Source: Prostheceraeus crozeri
Taxonomy: Eukaryota > Platyhelminthes > Polycladida > Euryleptidae
Direction of reading: 5' to 3'
Length of the DNA stretch: 64,000 nucleotides
Assembly: GCA_907163375.1 (NCBI GenBank)
Contig: CAJQUW010003055.1
Span: 186,001 to 250,000 of the forward strand
Shown: positions 44,098 to 55,189 of the stretch, piece by piece
Layout: each line of letters begins with the position of its first letter
Position numbering within the stretch: position 1 is the stretch's first letter
Translations under genes and position numbers: made by a program
Notes under the pieces: model-generated
The model's input: only the letters and a program-made list of their open reading frames with translations
Told to the model about the DNA's origin: nothing
Database searches by the model: none

Positions 44098-44649
44098 ATT
44101 ATCTCTTTTTTCAAGAGTGGAAAGATGTGTATGTTGACATAATCGGCTATGATGACATATTTCAATTTTGACCTGAACGAAAGCTGTAGGCGCTTTATGA
44201 ATAGACTCGTTCCCATTGGCTAGTTCTGAGAAGCAACGAGTGACGAGAACAATTTGATCAACCAACTACTTCACGGACAAATCACATGAAAAAGTTCGTA
44301 CTACTCTCAGATGTTAAGTTGAGCGGCGAGTTTATCATTCAGAGCAAGAGAGTCAGCATTGAAGGTGAGCAAGATTGTTGACTATTCGATAGTAAATTTA
44401 AAGTACTTTCACTAGCATATCAGTTTCTTATGTAATGTAAAGGTCTAAACCCTGAAAACAGTGTTATTTAAAGTTATGTATAAGCGGGTTTGATGACATA
44501 GCCCAATTTTCAGTATGTCATCATACACGCATTTGGTGCATTTACAGTTTCCCTCCACAATATTTCAAAAAAATATATAACATGCTACTCCCAAAGTAGG
44601 AAATTGATACTTCTAAATATAACTAATGGCATCATTTTTTTCTTTTCAG
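44098..44649 (+). promoter_or_regulatory. Upstream region and probable 5' UTR intron of the pogo-like gene
   Basis: CATTGAAG|GTGAGCAAG at 44364/44365 is a good splice donor, and TTTTTTCTTTTCAG ending at 44649 a good acceptor immediately before ATG 44650. A local hairpin GCGGGTTTGATGACATA / TATGTCATCATACACGC lies at 44484-44531; a related sequence occurs inverted at 46472-46488 and may mark element ends. Confidence 0.5.
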
Positions 44650-46394
44650 ATGGCAGGAAAACGTGGGAAAAACCAGACAAACCGACCAGGCAAAATTTCA
44701 ATGAGGATGGTATGCAAAATGCGATCAACGCTTGTGTGGAAGGCAAGATGGGCTATTTGAAAGCCAGCCGAGAGTTCAATGTTCCGATATGCTCGCTCCG
44801 AAGAAGGGTAAAAGGCAAAAATAAGCATGCTACTGGTGTTACAAAATTTTTGGGAGGTCGATGTCAAAGTCTTCCGAAGGAGATCGAAGAGGAGCTTGTT
44901 CAATACATTTTACTGATGGAGAAGAAAATGTACGGGCTCTCTTTATATGAGGTCAGAAAGCTAGCTTTTGAGTTGGCAGTAAGAAACAATATCCCTGAAG
45001 CCCAACATCGATTTAATATGAGCAAAAGAATTGCTGGTAAGGACTGGATGAAGGGGTTTCGAAAGAGACATCCGAATCTTTCACTTCGAAATCCGGAACC
45101 AACATCATTAGCACGGGCTATGGGATTTTCTAAGGAAAAGGTCACTGAGTTTTTCAAACTGCTACAGGAATCGTTTGATGTCAACAAGTGGCAGCCAGAA
45201 AGAATTTATAATTTAGATGAGACCGGCGTCTCCACAGTTCAAGGCAAGTGCTCAAAAGTTTTGGCCGAACGGGGACAGCGACAAGTTGGTGTTGTGAAAA
45301 GCGCCGAACGTGGATCCAATGTTACGGTTTGCTGCACTATGAGTGCTTCAGGAACATTCATTCCACCGATTCTCATAATTCCAAGGAAAAGATGCGTTCC
45401 ACCTATGCAAGATTCAGCACCTCCAGGAAGTCTTGTTTTATTTCAGGAGAGTGGCTGGATGGATTTGCTGTCTTTCGTCCGGTACTTGGAGCACTTCGTG
45501 CACCACGTGAAACCCTCGGCAGATTCGAAAGTTCTTCTAATTTTGGATGGGCATCACACGCACAAAACGGCAGCCGCCATAGACTTTTGCCAACAAAATG
45601 GCATTGTCCTTTTGTGTTTACCACCGCACACTACCCACAAGTTGCAACCACTTGATGTTTCTTTTTTTTAAATCGTTCAACTCCAACTACGACAAAGCTA
45701 TTGAGAACTGGCTGAGGAATCATCCAGGCCGTTGTCTTACTGTTCATCAAATACCACAACTAGTGAGTGAGGCGTTCGGAAAGTCAGCCTGCGTTGCAAC
45801 AGCTATAAATGGATTTCGCCGCACTGGCATTTTTCCTTTCAACAGTGATGTGTTTGGAGAGGAAGAATTTGCTGTGACCCAAGAATGCACCTCAGTGGAA
45901 CCAACAACAGAAGCAACCATTATTAGACCAACTGACATATTTCCCGTTCCAAATTTGGACAAACCAAAACTTTCTGACAGAACAGGAAGAGCTAAAATCC
46001 TGACTTCATTTCCTAATGACAGTGCGGATGTGGAAGCTTCTTCTAAATCTGGAAAAAAGACGTAAGCTGCCCGAACGCTTTCTTTTTTTACTTTTGCATG
46101 TTTTTCTGCAATTTCAGGCTCGAAGAGGAAAGAAGACAGGAGGACTGTAGGCCTATTGGACAATCTTCAATACTAGAAGAAGTTGAACGATCTTTGGTGA
46201 CATCGACGGACAAAAGGAAACAGAAGACAACAGCTCAGCAACCATGCAGCTCAAATAACATATGTTGCGTGTGCTTTGCAGATTGGAGAGAGGCCGATGA
46301 AGACTGGTTCCGGTGCAGTGCCTGCTTCCGCTGGGCATGTGAAACATGTTTTGGCATCGAGAAATGTCTCGTTTGTTTGACTCCGAGTTTGTGA
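44650..46394 (+). pseudogene. Pogo-like (DDE_1) transposase gene with intron and C-terminal zinc domain
   Basis: ATG 44650 starts MAGKRGKNQTN; a one-base shift near 44694 leads to NFNEDGMQNAINACVEGKMG, a Psq/CENP-B type helix-turn-helix. A second DNA-binding region (LYEVRKLAFELAVRNN to GKDWMKGFRKRHP) follows, then the DDE_1 core: YNLDETGVSTV (first Asp), LLILDGHHTHK (second Asp), TTHKLQPLDVSFF (third). An eight-T run at 45662-45669 shifts the frame to SFNSNYDKAIENWLRNHPGR. An intron of 56 bases (46062-46117, GTAAGC...TTTCAG) joins in frame to the last exon, which encodes CCVCFADW...CSACFRWACETC, a zinc-binding tail common in invertebrate pogo-like proteins. AATAAA at about 46560 could end the transcript. 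Two indels make this copy a pseudogene unless they are sequence errors. Confidence 0.85.
46062..46117 (+). other. Intron of the pogo-like gene
   Basis: GT at 46062-46063, AG at 46116-46117, pyrimidine-rich 3' half (TCTTTTTTTACTTTTGCATG). Removing it joins the two reading frames in phase 2; retaining it gives a TAA at once. Confidence 0.8.
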
Positions 46395-47235
46395 TAACGT
46401 TTTTCACGTTTACGCTCTTGTTTTTTAGTTATATGAGTTTCGAAAGAAATTATATTATGGCATATAATTAATATGTCATCATACCCGCAAGATTTTAAAA
46501 TAGAACAATTCGTTACTTTTCAGTTTTTAGTAAAAATATATGTTTATATTAAAAAAAAATAAAACCATTAATGGGTATAACATCAACTCGATGATCATGC
46601 GTCAAAGGATTAGGTGAAAAAAAATTGAATTTAGTTTAATTATCATGAAATATTAGCAATTACAACTAAGTAAGTCAACATACACACATTTCCCCTACCG
46701 TTTGCATCACGAATCAATTATATCATTAGTTTGTACCACGAGTCTATGGTGTATTTTAAATTCTGATCATCAGTTGAACATGATATGTGAACACATGACG
46801 GTCAACATAGTAGATTACATTTATACAATTAAAAATTGATAATTTGACAATTTCACCAAACATCGCTTTTAAAATCTAGGTCAGAAAAAGAAGCAAAAAT
46901 CAGAAAGGTGTTCTATGGAGTCGTGAACATTTTATTCTATGCTTAAAAAACTTTGATTAACTTCCAAAACGTGTTCAATACAAAAATATACAATACTTCG
47001 CGTTGTCATCACTCCTTAATTAAATCATGGAAAATAATAAAATATGAAGTATTTGAAATAATACAAATTTATTTTCAATAATATGCGCGCAAGTGTACAC
47101 AAAAGACGACATAACTTGCTCTCTACATCAAATAGCTCTACAATTTGTTTTTTAATAATTTTGCTATCGTTTCACATGAAAAGTCGTATCCATATGCTAA
47201 TAATTTCCTAATACACGCAAGTAAATTTACGCATG
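46395..47235. other. Non-coding, AT-rich
   Basis: 3' flank of the pogo-like gene. No other feature recognised. Confidence 0.4.
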
Positions 47236-47863
47236 CACTGTAAATCGCTCGATACCAATCACATACGAAGGATGCATGCCAAGATATTTTTTGGTATATT
47301 TCTGTATCTATTTGTATGGTTTTCGTATGTTATTTCAAGTGTAGTATGCTTCACATACTAAAGCCATACCAGCACAGTGTTAAAGTAAAGCATCAATGAT
47401 GTCTAAAGTATATTGATTTAAGGGATTTTATCAATAAAGATCACACTAGTGTTACTACTGTTTTGTTAGTAGTAAGATAATGACATTTAAGAGTCAAACT
47501 TACAGTACTGAATTCGACACTCTACCTATATATCACCACTCTATGGTTCATAAGAGTGCATATGAGGATGAATTTGCATCGGGTCTCGTATATAAAGCAT
47601 ACCAGCAACTCATATTTCATCGCAAGACAGCCAATCACGGATAGAATAGTTCGTATCGTATGCGTAGTAAGTATGCTTTCGTATGGAAAACATGCCAGAT
47701 CTCTGTATACATACGAGAATCTCGTATTAAATGCTAGTTTCAAATTGTATGTGAATTTGGTATAATATATTATGTTATAATTATAATATATATAAATATA
47801 TATAATTATAACATATTATGTTTGTATGCAATTTTCGTATCCAGCGATTTACAGTGCACCATA
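47236..47863 (+). mobile_element. MITE, most complete copy of the CACTGTAAATCGCT family
   Basis: Ends TGCACTGTAAATCGCT and AGCGATTTACAGTGCA are perfect inverted repeats of 16 bases. The interior carries many CGTATG/CATACG steps and an AT-rich palindrome at 47763-47818. Fragments occur at 28324, 29725 and 35170. No clear target duplication. No gene. Confidence 0.8.
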
Positions 47864-48380
47864 ATGACTACTGTAGCTTCTGGACGGAAATCTGTGACGA
47901 TAACAGGCTTTATTGAAAGTATTTCCGTAATGTTTCAAGAAGGCACACATGCAACACCTGCAGCACTTAAGAATCTTGCTATTTCCGTAGAGGTTTTCAC
48001 TCCGCTTTCTATTTTTGGTGAAATCCAAATAAATAGATATATTTACATACTAAAAATGCTTGCTCGATTGCATGTTTCACTACTTAGATTCTTTAGATTT
48101 AGCAATGTTGGCCAAGATTGGTGACTGAAGTGGATTCATGCTAAAGCGTTGCAATTCCGATTTCGTCGCATTAAATATTCTATCTTGCATGCTTCTTTAT
48201 ATCAAGGTCTTAGTATGTCATGTTTAATAATTTTAAAACACGTTTTACTCCTGATTTTACCTTGAAAGAAGGATTCAAGTGATGGAATTCAATTTTAAAT
48301 CGCGTGATAGCATTCAAATTTATTGTAACCGTCATTGAAATAAAGAAGCATAATCCTTTGGTGTAGGCCCACCTCCATAA
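47864..48380. other. Non-coding
   Basis: A 100-codon frame (47822-48124) starts inside the MITE and has no domain. Confidence 0.4.
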
Positions 48381-49324
48381 TGTACTGAAAATCTGGATGC
48401 TCACACAATTATTCTTTATTCCCTGCGCACGCTGTCTCTTTGAGGGTAAACGACAGAATGAAAGCTTTTTTGAGGTGCACCTGGAGTCAAAACGGTTACT
48501 CCCCAATTGGTTCATTGATAAGTTCAGCCAAAGATCTGCACCTATGACTCCTATTCTTACCGCAAGCAAGAAAGTCATCCGGTTCGGTGTTCAGTTTCTT
48601 GGTCAGTCCATCATAGAAGAAATGAGAAGCATCAAGAGGATGATCGAGAGAGCATATCCCTACACGCAGTCCCCTGGTATCGCACAACGAAACTGGCTCC
48701 GAACGCGCTGAAAGACTCGATCCCGAGAACCCAGAAACTCCTTGTTGTATATTCATACCGCTGCGCTTGCTGTGGGGAAGACGGAGCAATGTCTCGACAG
48801 GCGTGTCCGCGAGCACATTCCCAAATGGTGTGAAGAGGGTAAACAAAGGCCAAGATCCAAGCAAGTGCCTTCATCGGCAATAACCCAGCATCACCTGATC
48901 TGTAGCCAAATGCCATCAAGAGCCTCATTCAAGGTGCTGAGGCAATGCCGTAGCCAGGTGGAGCTCCGCATCTCTGATGCAGTGTGCGTAAGATTCGAGA
49001 ATCCTTCTCTTTGTGTACACAAAGAATTTGTTTATTGCTGTGACCTGATACCTTGACTCAACCTCTATTTTTCTTTTTACTTTATTTTATCATTACTTTT
49101 CAGTAGAGAGTTTTCAGTAGAGAGTTTGCTATACCTTTATTTATTGTGACCTTCATGTATTCCTGTTTGCGTCAGATATACTGATCATGCCATTTTGATT
49201 TGTGTTCGTAAGTGTAATCCGTCCGTTGTAATCATTGTAGCTTTCATTCTGTCGTTTACCCTCAAAGAGACAGCGTGCGCACGGAATAAAGAATAATTGT
49301 GTGAGCTTCCAGATTTTCAGTACA
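48381..49324 (+). mobile_element. Penelope-like element remnant with 86-bp flanking inverted repeats
   Basis: 48381-48466 (TGTACTGAAAATCTGGATGC to GAATGAAAGCT) is the reverse complement of 49239-49324 with about two mismatches. Between them lies the C-terminal part of a Penelope-like protein. Penelope-like elements often carry inverted terminal copies from complex insertion (family knowledge). Confidence 0.7.
48466..49056 (+). pseudogene. Penelope-like RT tail and GIY-YIG endonuclease
   Basis: The first part reads KKVIRFGVQFLGQSIIEEMR and MIERAYPYTQ, the region after the RT core. After a stop and frameshift follow VGKTEQCLDRRVREHIPKW (the YxG-KT...R..EH pattern of GIY-YIG nucleases), SSAITQHHL (conserved His), FKVLRQCRSQVELRISDAVC and ENPSLCVHKEF. 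The RT core itself is missing. The endonuclease would nick target DNA for insertion. Non-functional. Confidence 0.7.
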
Positions 49325-49381
49325 TAAAGAAGTATAGCTGGTCCGCATGGATATGCTCGGTGTTCTAATGATTCAAACTTC

Positions 49382-49555
49382 CACGAGGTCAATATAATAT
49401 TTCAATGCGCTTTGCTCTTGGCACCACCATGAAAAATGGCTTGCCGGTATGTGTGCTTCGCTGGTCTTGGAGATCTTCATGCCGCGTTAGCAGTTCGAAG
49501 ACTGGTTTCGGTTCCAAGAGAGCAAGGCGCATTGAAATATCATTTCGACCTCGTG
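49382..49555. repeat. Hairpin with about 40-bp arms
   Basis: CACGAGGTC...TTCAATGCGCTTTGCTCTTGG (49382-49421) is complementary to CCAAGAGAGCAAGGCGCATT...GACCTCGTG (49514-49555) with a few mismatches; the loop is about 92 bases. The small frames on both strands are a consequence of the fold. Confidence 0.8.
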
Positions 49556-50369
49556 AAAGCCGGAGGCATTGAATCACAAGATCGATTGTCCGAGGTCGCC
49601 TGGAAGCGGTTGCTAATGCTTGGTGTTGATCTAAGCATGAGGTGATATGAACTTGGAAATATCTATTTTTAATAATCCATATCTATGCCATGCATTCAGA
49701 ACATCATTGGAACCATTTTTTTACTACTAAGAAGAAGACAATTAACTATTTTGCACCATCTCACCGTGACAGATGGCCCGATTTTGTTTACACTCTCCTT
49801 GTTGAAGAATGATTGGAATACGACCGTCTATCTTGTTTGTCCAATTCGATGGCATGATGACTTGAAAACAGCGATTCATTTCAAATATAGACGATGGACG
49901 GTATTCTCCATCCGTGCTTCCAGCATATGCGACATGTTTGATGTCAAGCAAGTCAGTTATGTTATAAGTCTGGAAGATAGATAGAAAGAAAATCCGTAGA
50001 AATGCAGTACTCGATGGTACAGCAGTTCCTGTCTATAATGACTACCTCTCAGCCAGGCAAATAATGTCGTTATAGACAGGCGGTCGCTATTTGCAGGTTA
50101 ACTTTTGGCTACCTTGTTATGTGATACATGACATTATGGTAATATCTAATCATAAGTCTACGCATAATCACAAGGCCAACAATGCATGATTGCACGAATG
50201 ATACTAGCTTTTATACTCATAGTTTCAGAGGCTGCAAAATTGTCTATTCAAAGGGCCCATTACGCAAGATTTGATGAAAACTTAGAAAACTGTATAGAAA
50301 TATAACAATAATGTGATGCACCAAGATAAGTACAGTGTAAACTGTACACTACGAAATCTTACTAATTTT
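49556..50369. other. Non-coding
   Basis: No feature recognised. Confidence 0.4.
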
Positions 50370-50596
50370 GACTACGAAACCGATGTACAAAACGAGAATA
50401 ACAAAAGGTACGAAGGCACTATTGTTCGTGTTGATGCACTACGAAAGCGATTGACCTTCCTATTAGATGATAAAGATAATCGAATAGGAATAATATCTAG
50501 GAAATAATAGGAATAATCGCTCTCGTAGTGCATGAACACGATCAATAGTGATGTCGTACATTTTGTCATTCTCATTTTGTACATAATTTTCGTAAG
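50370..50596. repeat. Foldback repeat, arms about 85-95 bp
   Basis: GATGTACAAAACGAGAATAA through GTGTTGATGCACTACGAAAG and GCGATT (50382-50450) pairs with AATCGCTCTCGTAGTGCATG through TTCTCATTTTGTAC (50513-50582), with about 12% mismatches. TTCCTATT/AATAGGAAT steps continue toward the centre. Confidence 0.8.
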
Positions 50597-51139
50597 TAGC
50601 TTTGGTATTGCACAGTGTATAAAATTCACATTAATCAATGAGAAAATTTGATGATGCACTGTAATAGGCACTGTATGTAGACATTATGTAAAACCGTAAG
50701 ATTGCGCTACCGGTGCAAGTATGTAGGATAAATTCAGATGTAGGCCGATTACAGTATGCACAAGCATGTATACTCGATTGTGTTTTTGTCAACTTTCTCC
50801 GATAGTATATGCGTCATGTAGTGCCAGTATACTTAAGCCTACATAATAATGTGCAACATAAATGTACATCTACACATTAAAGCATCTAATAGTACTTATT
50901 CAAAATGATGATAGCTTGTACATCATTGTAAACTGAAAAAGTTATGTTATTCCAAAAATCAACTCACTTTTTCTGAATTCATTCATAATTCATATGAATC
51001 CTTAGATCTAATTCTATTTGAAAAGTCACAAAAAAGATGTATGGCTGACAGATACTAAGACCATTGATGTTTGTCTGTTTTCAATACATAAAGTTAGCCC
51101 TCTTAATATATATATTATTATAGTCTTTATACATGTCGG
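50597..51139. other. Non-coding
   Basis: No feature recognised. Confidence 0.4.
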
Positions 51140-51480
51140 CGGCCACAGTCGCGATTCATGTCTTCCTCGGACGGCCTCTAACTCTTCTTCTCTCCCCTGT
51201 AGACAGAATGCCTTCTTAAGGGAATGACTCTCTCCACGACGCTGCCCGTGACCGAACCATGCCAGCCTTCTTGATCTTGCAACTTCTTGGATTGAGGGCA
51301 TCTCCACATTTCATCGAATTTCCTCGGTGGTCTCCCGGTTGAAGCGTGTGTAGCCTTGCATCCGACTTAGCATTCGCATCTCCGCATCCGTCTTAAGAGG
51401 GGCCTAACACTCAGAACCATACAGGATTGCTGGCCTATCATCGAGGAGAACACTTTCTCTTTATCTTGAGTGGCATAGAA
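51140..51480 (-). pseudogene. RTE-type LINE, C-terminal fragment
   Basis: Minus-strand frames give MRRCEC in one frame and, shifted, GYTRFNRETTEEIR, MPSIQEVARSRRLAWFGHGQ and RR, matching the tail logic of the intact RTE element (EIRRKMRIPSIDRFIEYKRL, AWYGHVRRR) but clearly another family. Only the last 110 residues or so remain. Confidence 0.7.
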
Positions 51481-51489
51481 ATCCATTAC

Positions 51490-51870
51490 TCTATGACAAT
51501 AAAAGAGTAGAACGGCCATGAACATTGAAACAATAGACGTCGTGAACATGCGCGTTATCATGACAACGGTGCCGAAACGATGGCGACTTCCAGTGGTAGA
51601 CAATTGGAAGGCACCGATGCTTATCCGTGTACATTGTAAATATTCTTGTTTGCTTCTCAGCAGACGGTTCTTGCTGGTGAAAAATTCACGAAGAGGGTGA
51701 GAGTCGCTGGACATCACTTTCCCTACAAGAGTGGAGCAAGTCTTCTCAACAACGCTTTTGAGTGATGGATCCATCTTCACTCCGATGATCTTTGAAGCTC
51801 TTCTTTCCACGTTCTCCAATTTGCTCCAAAGACATTGTGGGGCATTTACGAAGACCGGTATCTCACCCAA
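51490..51870 (-). pseudogene. Jockey/CR1-type LINE, C-terminal fragment
   Basis: LWSKLENVERRASKIIG, VEKTCSTLVGKVMSSDSHPL and REFFTSKNRLLRSKQEYLQC are typical of the region after the RT domain in this superfamily. The frame continues for chance into the neighbouring RTE fragment. Confidence 0.65.
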
Positions 51871-53392
51871 GCTTCTTTGATTTTTTAATCAGATCTTTTC
51901 GTGATGTTAGCTTCAAAGCTGCAACTTTCTTCTTCATTATAATCCAAGTACTTTCTATAATGCTGAGGTCGGGATAGTTACAGGGCCAGCGGACTAACAA
52001 CTCATAACCATTCTGCGGCAGCCATTGATTCAACCAACTTTCTACTAACTTCGAATTGTGAGCAGGTGCTCCATCATGCTGAAATGTTGTGCATTGTAAC
52101 CACATAATTAGATTCCGAGTATAAACAACGTTCATTTATTTATTTTTTATTTTATCTGCGCGCGCTTCGGTTTCCTAGAAAGGAAGAGTTATATGTAACC
52201 TTAATATCGAAATGGCACAGAATTAGACAACTTGCTCCTTCTCGAATGGATAATTCGTGTATCGCTTGCTATTGGAAATGGCAAACAATAAGCTGTCAGC
52301 AGAGGAACCAGAGTCAGTGAGAGATGCGTGCGTGTCGTGATATCACTTCGCACACACCAAAACACACAGCGATGCTTGGCTTCGATTCAATGTATGCACT
52401 ATACAGTGAGCAATGCCGAGGAGGGGATGTGAAATCATCAAGTGAACTAATTTTCGTACGCTTGCTACTTTCTTTAATAATGATCGAAAGGGTCAACATT
52501 ATGGAGATAACTTGTGCGCAATGATCTGAATTCTTCGAATCTGAAGGAATTTTGGCAATCGAAGAACTTTGCTGGAACTCACATTAATCCGCAAGCGACG
52601 CACGACTTTTTTTCCTATCTCTGTAAGGTATTAGGAATTCCTTTTTGCCCACTTTATAAGTTCCGCGATGTACCGTCAATTTCGTATTAATCACACTTCT
52701 AGCAAACCGAAGCAGATAAACAAAACATTTAATTCTGTGATTGTAACTGTTCCATGCAACTTGGTAGCTTCATTCTTAAATAAGGTATGTATTAGCTGTT
52801 ATGATTTGTTTGGTAGAAGGAACCATAAACCTCCTCGATCTTCCCCCTGACAAGCACCCCCAGACCATAACAGAGGGTCCATGCTTTTCCGTTGGTAGCA
52901 CATACCGAGACGAATTCCTTTTTCCACGTGGATGTCTAACGTGCTGAATATATGACCTGAATTGATGGATTGTACTTTCATCACAAAAAAAGTACTTGAC
53001 GCCATCTTTCAACAGCCCAGTCTTTGTGTCGTTCACAGAGAGATTTTTAGTCTCTGATGTTCTTTGCACTAAGCAATCGTGTCGAATAGTAGCTCCACTT
53101 ATTTGTACTTCTGGGGTAGTTGGGAGTGAATATAACTCGATGTCGTACTCGGAGAAATCGTCGCTAATCGTTTTATCATGTTGTCAGTTCCTTTGGTTGT
53201 ACAACTTGGTCGAGGTGGTCGCTTACGAGCAGAAAAACATCCCGTCTCAGCATACCACTTGAGTGCTCGACAAGCAATTGATTGGTTAATGCGGAGTCTA
53301 TTTGCAATTTGAGCTTCAGTTAGTCCCTCGGTACGCAGGGCAACGACTTGAGCAGCGGCACAATCCGTAATATCTCGATGTCTTCCCATATT
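51863..53392 (-). pseudogene. Tc1-like transposase split by about 0.64 kb
   Basis: ATG 53392 (MGRHRDITDCAAAQVVALRT) starts a Tc1-type helix-turn-helix: EGLTEAQIANRLRINQSIAC, then RPPRPSCTTKGTDNMI. After a frame change come FFCDESTIHQFRSYIQHVRH (first catalytic Asp) and EKHGPSVMVWGCLSGG, ending at NTYLI (52776). The remaining part is at 52135-51863: FQHDGAPAHNSKLVESWL (second Asp) and CNYPDLSIIESTW (catalytic Glu, DD34E type). The interval 52137-52775 is foreign. The gene is dead. Confidence 0.8.
52137..52775. other. Insertion inside the Tc1-like gene, unidentified
   Basis: Separates two transposase motifs that are normally about 30 residues apart. No ORF or terminal repeat was identified. 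Confidence 0.55.
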
Positions 53393-53680
53393 GTTGTATG
53401 CAGTCTCCCACACAGACAATCGAAATCAGACGCTAGAATGATTTAGTTAGACTAGAAATGCGTAGATATGAAGATGAATGACTCATCATATTGCATTGTG
53501 ATTGATTTCCACAACAGAGGATGCTTTTCGTTTGATATAATGAATTCCTGAGAAAGTATACACAACATACCTCAGAAAAAGTCATTTTCTGTGAAAATGT
53601 GCTAATCCAATGCGCAGCACTGTATGTTAAGGTATTTTGATAGAATATCTCACGATAAATCGCCTTGCGGCAAGACTCTA
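53393..53680. other. Tc1 upstream region, non-coding
   Basis: No gene. It may include the Tc1 terminal repeat. Confidence 0.35.
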
Positions 53681-54366
53681 CCCTGTGGGAACGAATCTGG
53701 CGAAAAGCTGGCAGATAATCAGCTACATATTATCATGCAATAGTTCAGTAATAATTTTTAGCATATTCGCTGGCGAAGTTCGCCGGCGACAATTCGCGAA
53801 TTCGCGCTCAGTATGCCACCCTTTACTTTTGACTTTCTCTCTTATTTTCTTTAGTAATCCGCCTCTACAGCCGAGGCTCTATTTTCTCCCTCACCTCCTC
53901 ACCATCACCCACATATGGCTAATCTATCTAAGAAATAAATGCAGACTGTCATTCTTTGATAATGATAAGAATATAGAGAATCCGCTTATATCAATTTTCG
54001 TAACATCTCTTGGCATTCAATAATTTACAACAATGACAAATATTTGAATAATATCATAGTATTTACTGCGACATTTATGGAAGATACGAACATTACTACC
54101 TACCACTAATTAATTGCTACAATATCCACGATTTCGCCGGTTGGCGAAAAATCAGCTCGCATTAGTAAACAAATATCTACCAACTAATTATAGCAACTTT
54201 TTCGCCACCTGTCGTTTTTTAATTTTACACATGTTTTTGGATAGATGATGACCATTTTCACATGTGGAGATAGTTCTTACACAAAAATGAACCTTTAAAA
54301 AATTATCCACAAAATCGCTACCTCGCCAGATAATCTGTTGATACTAGCAAAATGCGTTCCCACAGG
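53681..54366. mobile_element. MITE with CCTGTGGGAACG ends and TA duplication
   Basis: 686 bp. The left end CCCTGTGGGAACGAATCTGG and the right end, read inward, CCTGTGGGAACGCATTTTGC; ATTATCTG blocks continue the inverted similarity. TA flanks both ends (53679-53680, 54367-54368), as for Tc1/mariner-mobilised MITEs. The interior has CGCCGGCGA/TTCGCG clusters. No gene. Confidence 0.75.
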
Positions 54367-54368
54367 TA

Positions 54369-55189
54369 CAAATGTTGTATGTTTCGGTGATTTGATTCTT
54401 CCAAGGATTTAGCAAACGGCGCCTATCCGAGCAGCAGAAATTGCCATCAACAAATACCTGTTGTCAATGGCTACAGTCGGACTTCAATGGGTTTTTCCTA
54501 TATATAGCGGCTGCATGAGTGGGTGCACAGTTAGGTAGTGAACCGTAACTGGCGATTCTTTCTTCATGTGAATGGAGATGGTGACAAAAGTTTCATGCTG
54601 TCGAGGCAGACGCATGTTTCAAACATTTATTAAGAAAAAAGACTTATCTGCCATAAATCGTCTATTGAATTTTCATGAGGTTTCACAGGTCCTGCTGCGT
54701 CGTCAGGCAATAGTTAGAAGTCATATGGCAAACATCGATATAGCTAAGTTAAATATTGCACTGGGCTAGAGCAGAATGTGATAATTATTCACACGCTGAA
54801 GTCAAAGTTCACCAGTGCACAGGTTCGGAGAAATGTACAAGTTAGAAAGAGAAAGCCATGTTATGTACAATATTAAAAAACAAAAGAGGCTTAAATAAGA
54901 AATAAAGTATAGTCATTAAATTCCTCACGACCATTTAGAGAAGGGCACAATTGGCGAATAGCCATAGCTTCTGATATTCGACATCTAATTACAGTGTCAT
55001 GTCTACTTATAATAGAAAAAGTAAAAGCATCTTTAGCAGAGCTACCATGACATAGAGAAATCTTCAGAATATACGTGCGTATGAACATCAGAATTTTGTA
55101 GCTGTCAAAAAATGCACCTCTATACAGGCGAGGTTCATATCCACCATATGCATAGCTAGTCAATAAAAGCAGTTTATACCTCAAATGCT
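54369..55189. other. Non-coding
   Basis: A 65-codon frame at 54572-54769 has no recognisable domain. Confidence 0.4.

Noticed and set aside
48210..48928. Minus-strand frames of about 98-122 codons opposite the Penelope-like remnant
   Set aside because: They are shadows of the plus-strand coding sequence, which carries the recognisable motifs.
51367..51870. Single 167-residue protein
   Set aside because: It joins tails of two different LINE families and reads the second in a wrong frame.
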